This document shows, piece by piece, positions 12,331 to 24,018 of a stretch of 64,000 nt of DNA (position 1 is its first letter; each line of letters starts with the position of its first letter). Source of the stretch: Heliocidaris tuberculata (Eukaryota > Echinodermata > Echinoidea > Camarodonta > Echinometridae); the NCBI GenBank assembly GCA_025618425.1, contig CM046832.1, forward strand, positions 64,253,279 through 64,317,278, written 5' to 3'. A program made the translations under genes and the position numbers. The notes below the pieces were generated by a model. The model was not told where the DNA came from, did not search any database, and worked only from the letters and a program-made list of their open reading frames with translations.

Positions 12331-13065
12331 CCCCTTCCACCCCCACCCCCTCGAGCAATACCACTGCTTTTTCTCTCATTTTTTATCTTTCTCATTCCAT
12401 TCTAACTCTGGCTTACCTTTCACACAAACTTTTCATTTAACATTTCTATTTATGGAACCCCTGCCCCCCCCCCCCCTTTGAATACTCTATGTAAAAGTAT
12501 ATCACATGAACATTATCACTAAAATGAGAATTCAAGTTAGAATTAAAAAGCTCTCAGAATATGTAAATGTTAAAGGTAACTAGATAGATGACTTTCCATC
12601 CCCTTAACATGATAAAAGAGATGAACTAAATCCTTTGGTTTTTTTTTTGTCTATTTAATAACAATAAATATCAATTCAAATAACAAGTTTATAATTTGAA
12701 AAAAAAAAAATATTGAAATTGCACATCCTTGCAGAAGTCTAGTGGTAAGTCAAATTTTCATATCACTTACTAGTACAGTATATCACTGAATGAATATTTG
12801 GTTTTTCTCACAAGTTCTCAAGCAATTTGCATATCATCTGTTTCATTCTATTATACTGTTGAAATGGTCACTGACATAAATCAAATCTAGGTTTTGTTAA
12901 ATTTCATTCAGCTGAAGGCACTTATTTTTTAGAATTTCAGCAAATGCAATATTCAAACAAAAATCCTCCAAATCAGAAAGCCTTGTTAGGGATATCTGTA
13001 TTGTTTTATTCTGAATGAAATCGCCAACTTCATTGCATGTATCCACTCGTGAGACTGCTGATCTA
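12331..13065. other. AT-rich non-coding stretch
   Basis: Nothing beyond short A, T and C homopolymers was recognised. It lies downstream of the tentative minus-strand exons at 13072-13624 and could hold their 3' continuation, but no further exon was convincing. Confidence 0.3.
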
Positions 13066-13071
13066 GCTTAC

Positions 13072-15471
13072 AGGAATGAAGAGCTGTAGTGGTAATCCGT
13101 AAGTCTGTTGAATGAAAAGAGAAAATAGAACAAATTAAAAACTATTAAGGTCGTAAACAATAAGAAAGGACTGCAATGTGCCAGATATGTATATATGCAT
13201 GACTCAAACAGAGTGAATATTGCTTGATAAAAAGCTATTTTACCCACATTCATTAAAATTAAGTTCTTTTGTAAGCATGAAAATGGAAATGATGAATCCT
13301 TATAAAAATTAAGTAAAATTCCTATATTTGACTAAAAATTCTTTTTCAGGTGAGAGGGAAAGGAAATTACAATAGTTTTAAATAACTTGCTTCCTCTTCA
13401 AGTTGTGTACTACTGATATAGGCCTATTATATATTTTTTATATTGATATATTTTTTGAAACCTTTTTTTTTGTGGGGGGGGGGGGGTAATTGCCAAATTT
13501 AATTATGCACAGTAAAGGCCTACCTCTCCAAGCTTGAGCATGCAGGTCAGTATATCTGCTCTTTGTTCATTTCTCTGGATTGTGTATCTCAATATTCTTT
13601 CACCATCCATTGTAAAGAATCATGCTGTGTAAAAAGAGGATAAATAAATAAATTTATAAGTGCAAGTATAAATGAAAGTAATTTAGAGGTACACAATATA
13701 TATTTCACAGAAATACTTGTACTCCACTAATTGTGACTTTTTTTTAAAATCTTCTCAAACATCTAAATACATCTAATTCAGATCATAGATCAAAGCTCAA
13801 AAGAGACCGTTTTCACAGATTGTATTGTGAATAAATGTGAAGTGTAATCTTCTCTTTCTTTTCCATGCTTACACACAATGCTGGGCTTTGTTGGTAATGG
13901 TTTAAAATGTTTGCATTAAGGACAAGCTATTAAAAAATCAATGGCAACTAGTAAGGGCATCTGTAATATGCTTTTAACCAACACATTTAGGGACCCCTGG
14001 AAGCCCTAATTGCTTCTATAGTTCATTTCCTTGTTTCCTGTTAAATTACAATATTTATGATAATCATAAAATGATTCAAATTACACTTTACATGTATAAG
14101 CATATAGATATTCAGGAAATGTTCTGTAAACTTACCTGTAATTTAGGAAGGCTAGATTTCTGCTTCATCATGTATGGTCAGTTTGCATTTGCGCAATGTT
14201 TGAATAACATTTCTTGGGTTCCTTTCCATTTTGATCTGTTAAAAAAAAAATAATGAAAACAAGAGTTGTCATTTTTGGGGGGTCTTTCTTGTTACAGTCA
14301 TAGCTACATTGATAATAATTGTTTTTATCAGGCAAATAAATTCCAATCCATTATTTTTCAAAGGTCAAAATTCAATAATCATCAGCTATCTTATGTTTAT
14401 TAAGGTGCATTCAAGCTACATAAGTTTCTTGGAAAGAAAAAGAAACAGCCTCAGCAACAAAACTTTCTAGTGACGTGTGTCTGAAATTTTGATCAGGGAT
14501 CCCTAAACTGGCTTTAACAACCAGACTGAATTTTTGCCCAAAATACATTTGCCTCCACCCCCCCCCCCAAAAAAAAATCATATTCTATCAGACTCCAGTT
14601 AATTTAAGTCAGTTTAATTGACCAAATGGCATGAATTGAACCAAATATAGTAGATCCAAGTCTTTTAAGAACAAAAAAAAGTCAGGCGTGAAAGTGAAGT
14701 TGAACAGAGTTCTTATTAAACATGGTTAGAGATCTAGATCTTCTTTGACTTTGTCGCCCAAGGCCAAGCACAGCTTTCCTTTAGCCCTAGATCTAGGCCT
14801 AGCCAAGTCTACATCTACTCAAGATAGACTATCCTTCAGACTTCGGTTTATGGAATAAAGTTTCAACAAATATTCAGAGTTCAAAACAGTAAACCTCGTG
14901 TAACATTAATGATTTTATATCAGCACTAATTCATATCTTATCAAAATCATCGATATCGTAGAATAGAATCCCACCACACAGTCACAGATTCCAAATCTAA
15001 CGTTAACCGTAGTCTCGTAGTTGGACTAACGAATACGCTTGTGTGCACCATACAGATGAACAACATGAGGAAATTAAGCTTATGGTTATGCAATACAGTC
15101 TATCACCATTTAGAGTTTAATAACGTTAGATCTGTTTAGATCTTCTTAGATCCAACTTGTTTGCAAGTATTGAATTTTTGACGCTGTCGAAATAGCCACC
15201 GCGCCGGTGGCTGAAACTGACCCGGGACTGCCTGGGTAGCTGTCATGAGCGGCAGCGTGTGAGGACAGCAATCTCCGTGTCAAACTACCTCTCGACGATA
15301 AATTCAGAACTGTAATTTCGAGAGAAAATTGTTTCAATCCTTTTTCAACACAACTCTTGTGAATCCTTTTGAAATGTAGATAAATTATCATAGATACCTA
15401 GAATTGTACAAGTTATTTTTATCAATAAACTAAATATACGAAATTTACTCATAATTTGAGCTCTACTCACC
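13072..15471 (-). CDS. Tentative spliced minus-strand unit, unrecognised product
   Basis: Four segments on the minus strand are framed by canonical splice signals. The first ends at 15471 with a GTGAGT donor. The second is 14136-14235 (T-rich acceptor ending AACAG, donor GTAAGT). The third is 13524-13624 (acceptor ACACAG, donor GTAGGC). The fourth is 13072-13104 (acceptor TTTTCATTCAACAG, donor GTAAGC). In the third, an ATG at 13610-13608 in good context opens a frame running to the exon end in phase 0 (MDGERILRYTIQRNEQ, then RADILTCMLKLGE), continuing into the fourth as TYGLPLQLFIP. A short upstream frame beginning MRDVIVQMYK could join the first two segments and ends at a TAG in the second. 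I do not recognise the protein and no later exon was found; a non-coding RNA or chance splice signals remain possible. Confidence 0.3.
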
Positions 15472-16173
15472 TTGTACATTTGAACTATAACATCTCTCAT
15501 TTCGTGCGGATGATGTCACTGCATATAATCTGCATAATTAATAGGTCTTGAATTTTTTTGTTTTCATAAGTTTTTATTATTTTCTCTCATAAAAGAAAAT
15601 TGAACATAATTTGAAACATTTCATATAATATAACAACAACAACAACAAAATCTTGACATAAATATGTCATAAATATGAATTGACGAAGTTGAGGTCAAGT
15701 AAATTTTAATCGATACTATCGAATTATGTACATATTCATGACCTAGCATCCAATCAGATTTTCACAATAAACTGACACGCACAAGAAATATGAATAATGC
15801 AACGTATCGGGTGCTTATCGGGCTCTTCAAATGATCCGAAAGAGGCGGGGCCTAATTCCATTCGCGTAATGATTTCCGCGCGTGCTGCTTTCCGTCTAGT
15901 AAATCTATAATACGTCTATGACTATATGTATCTCTATGCGTCGCGCCCACTGAACTCTGATGCTAAATACAGACGTCTTTTAGGAGTTCTGCGGTCGCGC
16001 CGCGCCCGGCATTGCATTTGGTGAGGCTAGGAGAGGTGCTGAGGTCGAGGGGTGCTAATTTTAGGATTTTAGGGGATTTTAGGTTTTAAAATGTTCTACA
16101 GTGTAGTATCCTGCGAGTATGGGTGTTCATCGAAACTGTACAAGCATTTGTCTGATTAAGACTAGTGTGTCTG

Positions 16174-16927
16174 CCCGGGGGGGGGGGGGGGGGGGGCCAC
16201 TCAGGTATATTGGTGTACACATGCGCGTCCAAAAAAAAAAACGCGTAAAAGGGGTCTTTTTTTCATCCAGGACGCGTAACGCGCGTTACGTGTTAAGGGG
16301 TCCGAAAACGCCGATTTTCAACAAAAAGGGGGTGCTGAACGGAATGCGGCCAAACGCGTTTAGGGGCTCATTTTCATTCCGGCGGCAATGGTACGAACAA
16401 AACATTTTTAGTCCGATTTTCTTGCCGATACAGTTTATTTCTCTGGAAGTAAATTACAAAAGTTGTTCTTTTTTTCAAAAGTAAGCAAATGATGATCGTG
16501 TATTAAACCTAACGGAGTACACAGTTTGAAACCTGTCCTACATAATTGAAGTAAATAATAACATTTGTAATTTAACCAAAAGCAGTTCCTATATGTGCAG
16601 TTTATCTTGTTTGCCTTGTGTGAAAAATTTAGCCACCAAAGGTGAAGAATATGTCAGTTTGCAAAAGGTGATCTTGAATTCAAGTGGTGTATTTTTTATG
16701 TTGGTTAAGTTAATCTTGTTTAGGGAGTAATATTTAAGACAAACTTGTTTAGGGGGTATAATATTTCAATCAAACCTGTTTAGGGGGGTAATTTTTATGA
16801 AAAAAACACGCGAAATCCTTGTTAAGGGGTGTCTTTTCACCAAAGTATGAAACTTGTTTAGGGGGCATTTTTTAAATCCATGGACGCGCATGTGTACACC
16901 AATATACCTGAGTGCCCCCCCCCCGGG
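16174..16927. mobile_element. 754-bp non-autonomous DNA transposon with 8-bp target duplication
   Basis: Exact 8-bp direct repeats TGTGTCTG flank it at 16166-16173 and 16928-16935. The ends are inverted: CCCGGGG plus a long G tract, then CACTCAGGTATATTGGTGTA at the left (about 16199-16218), matched by its complement before the C tract at the right (about 16898-16917), with the match extending through ACACATGCGCGTCC. Several TGTTTAGGGG-type motifs lie subterminally. An 8-bp duplication is typical of hAT and P superfamilies; the CCCGGG start is not a standard hAT terminus, so superfamily is left open. Confidence 0.8.
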
Positions 16928-17038
16928 TGTGTCTGTTGCCCGGGGTCTGTTGTAATTCTTTTTGTCATTTTCTGTTTCATCGTTGGATTTGCGGATGACG
17001 TGGTATGATGCATGCAATGGGTCATATTGGAACGGTAA

Positions 17039-17090
17039 TGTGTGTGTGTGTGTGTGGGCGTGTGGGTGTGTGTGTGTGTGTGTGTGGAGG
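17039..17090. repeat. (TG)n microsatellite
   Basis: Alternating TG broken by a few GGG or GC interruptions, directly in front of the SINE at 17091. A second (GT)n tract follows an A run at about 17295-17319. Confidence 0.9.
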
Positions 17091-17250
17091 TGCCGTGGTC
17101 CAGTGGTTTAAGGCGCTTGACTGGAGATGCGAGGATCGGGCGTTCGATCCCCGACACGGCACTTATGCCCTTGAGCAAGGCATTTTATCTACATTGCTCT
17201 TTTATCATACATCAATTAAAATAATGAAGTGCTAAAGGCATATTGATACC
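17091..17250 (+). mobile_element. tRNA-derived SINE
   Basis: The head at 17091-17161 has a perfect 7-bp acceptor-like stem (TGCCGTG with CACGGCA), a box A-like GTGGTCCAGTGGTTTAAGG and a box B-like CGTTCGATCC. The tail continues CTTATGCCCTTGAGCAAGGC, the usual body of a widespread class of invertebrate SINEs. The anticodon arm does not fold cleanly and no discriminator/CCA context supports a working tRNA. Confidence 0.7.
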
Positions 17251-17384
17251 AGGGTGTGCGTGTGTGTTATTTAAAAAAAAAAAAAAAAAAAAAAGTGTGT
17301 GTGTGTGTGTGTGTGTATGATTGGGTTTTTGATCATAATCCATTTGAAGGAAAAATGTCAGATGGCGCTATTGAAAACTGCGCC

Positions 17385-18004
17385 TTCAAGGCAATTCAAG
17401 CCATGATTCAAAGCCATGGTTCAACTTCAAGCCGTATCGAAACTGATAATAAGATGATTTGTTTGAAAGCAGAAAATAAGAACAACAGGATGGTGAAAGT
17501 TTGAAAGAAATCGGACAAGGACTAAGAAGTTATGGATGTTTGAAAAATGAGATCAGTACATCTATGCGAATCTCAAATTGGCAATTTGGTGAGTCAATTG
17601 TGGCATTTTTGTGGACAACTCTCCCCTTTGTCGTACACAAAAATATTAATTTGCGGTTTTCTTCAAGGCGCTTTTACCCTCGGGGCAATACTCAAAATAT
17701 ATTGGAGATATTGTTATAGGTCCTCATGAACGAAAAGATCCTACTGAGTAATGTATTTTGAAAAAAAAGTGACATTTTAGTCATTTTGTGTGTTAGAGCA
17801 AATGGGGGAGTTGTCTACAGCTACATTATGTCACTGAGTGACATTACCTATTCAGCCAATTTGAAATTCCCATATGCATATAGTGATTACAACTTTCAAA
17901 AATTCATAATTGCTTGTCCGATTTCGTTCAAACTTTCACCAATCTGCTTCTCTGATTTTTTTCTCTTTCTTTCAAAACAACTATAAAGGTTGGATTTCCC
18001 TTGA
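17385..18004. mobile_element. TTAA-type MITE, family A, diverged copy
   Basis: It is homologous over most of its length to 25816-26407. The left end is diverged (CAAGGCAATTCAAGCC against AAGGGCAATCCAACC) and the right end reads AAGGTTGGATTTCCCTT. It joins the next MITE at a TTGA that looks like a mutated TTAA target. Apparent open frames here recur in the other copies and belong to the repeat, not to a gene. Confidence 0.65.
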
Positions 18005-18561
18005 AGGAGAATGAAACCCTGGGGAAAATCAATTTCAATGAAAAGAGAGGATAAAAAAAGTTCCATCAAAATCGGATGCGAAATGAGAAAGTTATGAAAG
18101 TTTGAAAAGTCTCAATTTACTTTCTATGGCGATCCTCAAATTGGCAATGTTGCTTCAAAGTGACAGGTTTAGTACTACAACTCTCCATATACATGTATAC
18201 ACAAAATTTCATATTTTCTCCATTATCTCTCAAGGTGCAGCTTGTCTCCTTAGCTCAAGATATATCATGGGAAAATGTACTTGAGGCACAACATAATGTT
18301 GAGTTCACAAAAAGACAAGGAGCATCTTTAGAGATAATGGAGAAAATATGAAATTTTGTGTACAGAGTTGTTCTACTAAACCTGCCATTTGAAGCAACAT
18401 AGCCAATTTGAGGATCGCCATAGAAAGTAAATTGGGACTTTTCAAACTTTTATAAATTTTTTCATTTCGTAACATATTTTGATGGAACTTTTTTTCTATT
18501 GCTTCTCTCATCCTCTCTTATAAAAATGGATATTCCCCCAGGGTTTCATTCTCCTTTTTAA
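18001..18561. mobile_element. TTAA-type palindromic MITE, family B, copy 1
   Basis: Ends are GGAGAATGAAACCCTGGGG and its complement, with TTGA at the left and TTAA at the right. The two halves form long inverted arms, for example TATGGCGATCCTCAAATTGG mirrored in the second half. A better-preserved copy is at 41410-41993. TTAA target sites with AGG-like ends fit Kolobok or piggyBac-type non-autonomous elements; which one is not decidable here. Confidence 0.75.
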
Positions 18562-18639
18562 GGGCATTTTTTTTTTTTTTATATTGTGTATTTCGGATAA
18601 AGTAGAGTTCTGGTCATGCACATTGTGAAGACGTCTTTA

Positions 18640-18860
18640 ATAGGAGTTCTGCATGTGGTCAACGGTCGGACATCCGCTCTCTCCAGCAGGAGGAGCCGGT
18701 ATAGCTCTCCCGATGGTCATTGGTTTGAGTCGTGTCCTTCTCGGCTGGCCCTTGGAAGAGGCTGGTCCACAACCTTCTCTCAGTGGGTCAGTTACTCGGT
18801 CACTCAGCGCTAGATATATCACTCCGGCAGGGGGCAGAGTGATAAATGTTGAATAGCAAG
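18640..18860 (+). repeat. Possible degenerate SINE
   Basis: A GC-richer block has a box A-like start (GTGGTCAACGGTCGGACATCC) and a box B-like GGTTTGAGTCG about 60 bases on, the spacing of a tRNA-derived SINE. No second copy is in the window and no stem could be assigned, so this is only a suggestion. Confidence 0.25.
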
Positions 18861-18861
18861 A

Positions 18862-19334
18862 TACTAGCACTATTAAGACACTGTGAAGATTTCGCCTCCT
18901 AAAGTTTAATATTAAACAAATAAGAGGCAAAAACTAATTTATGTGCCGGGACAGGCACGTAAAATCCCAACAAAGGCAGCCTGTGCTATACACTGCAGTA
19001 AACACACGTGTAAAACCAATGATGAGTAGCTACACACAGTGCACACACGCTGTCTCTATGCGAAGCCCCAAGATTGCTGTGCGGGGAGCCGTCGGGGTGG
19101 AAGGGTCCTAGCATAATGGCAGTGATCAAGCATTCCTTACAGATATTTACACTGAAATTCACCAGAAATCATAGATGGAATACCAAATGATCTCTTACAG
19201 ATATCTTTTGATACAAGGAGAACAACATGAGACTATATTTAACATGTTTCTTTCCAATTTCCTTTTTGCTACCAATACTGTACATGAGCTTTAAGGAGTT
19301 TATTATACAAATCCAAATACAATACCGTTATTAC

Positions 19335-19396
<62 letters not shown>

Positions 19397-19683
19397 CCTA
19401 TATCTTTTTAAAAAATTGTTGTTTTGATTTTGTTTTTAAAACAATACATACCGGTAATTACAGAAAGTAAAAACAGGTCCATTATGAACATATGAATTGA
19501 AACACATTAAAAAACGGAATATCATTCAATGAACTTGATCAGGGCTTAAATGGATAAAGCGATAATTGGTATTATGTCAGAATAGTTACACTCCTTAAAT
19601 TAAAAGAACAAAGGTGTCATACCCTAACTATATTTATACTGCCTGTCGAGTATAGTCAAGGATTGGAATTCCGAACAGATTGT
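18862..19683. other. Non-coding stretch with A35/(TA)n tract
   Basis: No gene was recognised. An uninterrupted A run at about 19341-19373 followed by (TA)n to 19396 could be a retroelement 3' tail or a plain microsatellite. Confidence 0.4.
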
Positions 19684-19885
19684 ATCAGGGGCGGATCCAG
19701 GATTTCGTATAAGGGGGGGGGGGCACACAAATGCAGGATTGTCAACTTTGGGAAACTGCTTGTGGGGGGGGGGGGGGGGGGGTGACGAGCAAAAAAAAAA
19801 ATTTTTCGCCAGCCCTCCAAAAGTCGCTCAGTGGGGGAAGGGGGGGGGGTTATGGGGTCCAGTTCCCCTCCATAATTCTCTGACA

Positions 19886-19919
<34 letters not shown>

Positions 19920-20042
19920 TTTTCTGCTCGAAAAGGGGGGGGGGGGCACAATCGCAAATAGGGGGGCACATTGCATTGTTGTCCCTCAAAAGGGGGGGGG
20001 GCACGGGCCGGGATTGCCCCCCCCCCCCTGGATCCGCCACGC
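19684..20042. mobile_element. hAT-like non-autonomous element with G/C tracts
   Basis: The left end CAGGGGCGGATCCAGGATTT is mirrored at the right by CCCCTGGATCCGCCACG. CAGKGGCGGATCCAGG termini are known from Tip100-like hAT elements. Internally there are G and A runs of 10-30 bases and the AATTCTCTGACAAGCAA segment. No clear 8-bp target duplication was found. Confidence 0.6.
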
Positions 20043-20256
20043 CTAAAATGGGTTTTCAGACGCGTGGGATTACGCGTATGAAAATCACACTATTGAAACA
20101 AAGGTTGTGTCTTTTTCCCATAGGTTTTCACACGTTCGGAAATACAGTACCTTTTTCAAGGGACCAAAACGCCGCGTCCTTGGGAAGGGGTTCACTCGGA
20201 AGGGAATATAAATCTACGTTGTCTTTTTAAAATTCCATCAACTTCTTTTTCTGTAG

Positions 20257-20496
20257 GACTTTGAGCATTCATTATGTAAGTTAGACAGATATTCGTTTGA
20301 TATTTTATTTGCTATCGTTGATTTTCTGAAAAGTGTTCGGAAACTGGATCCACCACCATTACAGGATGCCGTTCTGCTTGAAGCAGAAGATTGTTACGTG
20401 CTTCTAGATAAGATTTTGGATTTAGCCGCTTGGGGGCGTAGTGAATTTCGTCATGGGAAAGTTTTGTTGCCCAGAGATGTCTATGATTTTGTTTAG
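20257..20496 (+). CDS. Possible 3'-terminal exon, unrecognised protein
   Basis: After a good acceptor (polypyrimidine CTTCTTTTTCTGTAG ending at 20256) a frame runs for 79 codons to a TAG at 20494-20496. It reads DFEHSLCKLDRYSFDILFAI, later VRKLDPPPLQDAVLLEAEDC, and ends PRDVYDFV. The composition, acidic and leucine-rich with no low-complexity sequence, looks like real protein and probably helical. I do not recognise the family. A diverged inverted partial copy of its first ~85 bases lies inside the neighbouring 6-kb element (21296-21376, minus strand). No upstream exon was identified, so it may be a gene end or part of a mobile-element protein. Confidence 0.4.
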   Translation, partial: DFEHSLCKLDRYSFDILFAIVDFLKSVRKLDPPPLQDAVLLEAEDCYVLLDKILDLAAWGRSEFRHGKVLLPRDVYDFV

Positions 20497-21295
20497 TTTG
20501 TGATACAAGCCCAATAATGTAAGTAGAAATTACTGTGTTATCTTGAAATGTATTAGTCTAGTTAAACTGTATTTATAGCCAGATGGCATGATGAAATATG
20601 AAGTTTATGTAACTAAAATGACAAGACAAAGTATGACATGAATGAGTTGTTCAGATTGCACACGAATGCGGGCTAACTCGGCACTAGGGCGAAGTCGGCC
20701 CTACCGGAGATTCGAGGCCGAGTCCCGGGGGGGGGGGGGGGGGGGGGGGAGCACTTGAATTATATTTTGACGGGGGTGTGCCTCACGAATCCCCGAAAAG
20801 GCGGTCTAAGGAACTGACTTCAAGGTGTAAAATACGGGGTCTTGGGAACTAGTATGATCTATTGGGCAGAGTGAAAAACAGGGTCTAGCCTAGGGTAGTG
20901 CTGGTAATGTATCGGCATGGAAAATCTATGTCGCCATGTCGCAATAAAATTAACGCCGATGTCGACATGTGTCGACATCTGGACATGAGTCAAACAAGTC
21001 TAAACTCGGGTCGCTCCCGTAGTGACCATACACTATTAAACCAGAGTTACCCGCGACACAAATTCACAAGAGCTTTACATGTACATGGAATACATGCACT
21101 ATGTCCTCACGGGCTCACACTCGTAGTCATACTCTCTTACAGTTCTCAAAGATGCACGCTGTCAACTATTTGCCCCAAAATTTGTTTTGTATGATCCAAT
21201 TTATCAAGCATTAATGAAAGTCATGCGGTGCGAGTCAGCTAGTGTCGCATATCTAGGCATGTACATGTACGTAATGTACATGTATATGGTGGTTG

Positions 21296-21569
21296 ATCCA
21301 GTGTCCGAACCCTTTTCAGAAAATCAACGATAGCAAATTAAATATCATAATGAATATCTGTCAAACTTACATACGGTATAGCCACAATCAGGGTGCAAAA
21401 CCATTTGCACTTGGGTCCAAAAATGAAGTATGCAATGGAGTTGTTTCATCAACCCCAAATTGTTCATGAATACCCTTGGGTTAACACCCTGCAATATCCT
21501 GAAGGAAACTATCTTGGTTATCATTTTATGATTAGCAACACAACGGGGTGAGGTAGGTGTTACGGACAC
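21296..21569 (-). pseudogene. Exon-like fragment and short frame inside the 6-kb element
   Basis: On the minus strand, 21376 down to 21296 matches the start of the exon at 20257-20496 at about 87% over ~85 bases, but with in-frame stops, so it is a broken copy. The frame leading into it (21569-21345, MSVTPTSPRCVANHKM to GYTVCKFDRYSL) is open for 74 codons and shares the CKxDRYS element. It may be a preceding exon of the same family or fortuitous. It recurs at 55826-56021. Confidence 0.35.
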
Positions 21570-23976
21570 TACGCAAAGCTACAAAAATGGAATTTTCCAG
21601 CATTATTTATCTTAATACTAAACTATTTTGCACTTCTTTTTGGAATTTAATGGCAATTTGTGAAAAATAAAACAATTCGCACTCACTTCAGTCCATAAAA
21701 TAGATGCGGTATACACATCAGTGGCAACGAAAGGTCAAATCTCATAAATGCCAGTTATTTCAAAACCTGAAACTTTTTAAAAAGCCAACCAAACACTGGT
21801 AAATGAGACAAATTCCAAACTTTAGTCCCATCTGTATACATATAAAAACAAATGAACTTGCTAGGAAGGCTTGTTCACTATCATAAGTTGTCCAAAATAA
21901 CTTATGTACAATTTCCAGTAGGGTGTTGCGGACACTACATAGTATACATGTTATTCATTGGTGCAATATATAAGTTATCCATTTGCTTTTTTCCTGTCAT
22001 TATTGTTGTTGCTGCATATCTTGATGCCTAATTACAATTTTAAATCCAATAGAGAGTATCTTTTCAAATCTGTTCATTGCAATTTTTCAGTCTGAGGTAC
22101 AAAAGCTGAAAAAACCCCAGTAAAATGCATCTTCAGATTGTTAAAAGTTGATAGAATTAGTTAATACTACTAAACTTTTGTACCCAAAACATACTTTTAC
22201 GCTACGTCCATATAAAAAACAGACACTCATTCTAATTTAGTGCATATCCTGCGCTATATGATGTCAAGATTAAGTACTTTACAATTGACTTTAGCCTGTT
22301 ACGGACACTACAGGTCACTTTGTTATTGACACTATTCATTTATCAAGTACCTTAAAGCGGGGTGAATAGGAACAAAAGTGGAAAAAAAATTCTTGGTAAT
22401 TTCATTTTCAAAGTTATAATGTAAACTCATCAAAATTATTTGAGTTATTTAGTGCATACATGTACCTCTAGCTGACCAATAATGACTTACATGATGGGAA
22501 TTAATTAATATTTACCCCAGTGTGGAATATGATATGATGGTCTGAAATATGTTTACAAAATTTTATCTTCAGACCTACTGAAGTGAATCATCAGATTTTG
22601 CAACAAGACCTCACAAATATGGTCTTGCATATAATTCATGTGAAAGAAATTGATGGCAATAGGGTTTATATATTTTTTCATTTTCCTTATTTACATTTTT
22701 TTTTCCTGAATAACTGGGGTGAATAGGAACAGACTACCAAGCAATTATGATTCAGACTTTCTGATGCCAAAACATACCTTAAGCACCTAAATACATATCA
22801 CATATGTACCATAGACATAGTAATCATGATATTTTAGATGTACAATGTAGATCGAGGTATGAAAAGCCTGAAAACTCAATGGCATTCTTAGAACAGTCAT
22901 TTCCAGGCTCCTTAAGAACCCCAACACCCTACATGTATCTGCTATAGTTTGGAAAATATTACTTCACACAATAAGTTAAATTAAATAAATCTAAAGACAA
23001 TCTATACACATTCCAAATAGGATTATCCATCAAATACATCATGGGGTCTTTATCTTAATAAAAAGTATGAAAATTCAAATACCAGTTTTCTGATTCCCCT
23101 TCATTCCCTTCCAATTACCCAACAGCTATTGTTTAATGCCAATAATTTGCAATGCCTGTTTTCCCATATCATTTCTGTAATCAAGCAGCTCTAAAGCCAT
23201 GATGCAAACTATATTAAAACAAATTCCATTTTCACTAACACACGGTACCGTTTTGATGCCTGTAATGATTTAAAAGATAGGCCTTTGTCAGTTGTCATTT
23301 AAATTTATGATAATGCATTCTGATGTTTCTGAAAGCATTCTCTTTTCAAAAACCCATTTAGTACAAACCCCTTCCCCAATAAATTTAAAAGTATTTGTAT
23401 ACAAGTAACAGTTTAAAGAATGTATATTTCATAATTTTCCATTCTTTTCCCATTCAAACCAACACCGGGGTGAATAGGAGCAGTTACAATATTCCATATA
23501 AAAATTTAATCTGATGCTGATGGAATTTCTTTTACATGTCAATAGAAAGGTAGCATGAATAGACATTTCATGGTGCCAAAACATTTGCCACTGGCGATGT
23601 AATGAATGTGTCGAAACTGTTCCTATTCACCCCGTTTCATGGTTTGAAATGATAACCATGTGTTTTTCTTCTGCCAGCTTTGATCTATGAATATTATTTG
23701 GTCTATTCCTGAAATAAGAACATTTGAGAGATGATTCCTATAATCAGTTTATATAGGAATTCTTGTAATCTAGGGTACAAAAGGCTAGAATTCCAATAAA
23801 CCACAATCTCAAACTGATAACACTTCAAATTGTCAGGGTATCTGTGAAAATTTTTGCACAAAAGACACACGTTAATACCAGCTGCATATAACAAGACATT
23901 AATTCTGTTTTAGTGCATAAAAATGTAGTATGATGTCAAAATTAACTAACTGTCCGTAGCTTGTTACAGATACTAC
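21559..23976. repeat. Diverged periodic repeat field with two alternating motifs
   Basis: Motif P, close to GTTACGGACACTAC, occurs at 21559, 21925, 22298 and 23963 (spacings 366 and 373, then 1665). Motif Q, GGGGTGAATAGGARCA, occurs at 22359, 22716 and 23467 (spacings 357 and 751, about twice the unit), with an inverted copy at 23620-23633. Sequence between the motifs is weakly alignable, for example 22180-22311 with 23865-23976. This suggests decayed tandem units of about 365 bp. Confidence 0.5.
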
Positions 23977-24018
23977 AGCTCATACTAGTACTGGCACAGT
24001 GATCCGTACCCAAAGAGG

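Noticed and set aside
11942..12379. 145-codon minus-strand frame
   Set aside because: Lies across hAT-like repeat fragments with homopolymers; the plus strand overlaps with an equally long frame.
17256..18351. Several 60-80-codon frames after the SINE
   Set aside because: They fall in MITE families A and B and recur with the repeats at 25933 and 60390.
19739..20230. 163-codon plus-strand frame
   Set aside because: It reads through G, A and C homopolymers of the hAT-like element, giving runs of Gly and Lys.
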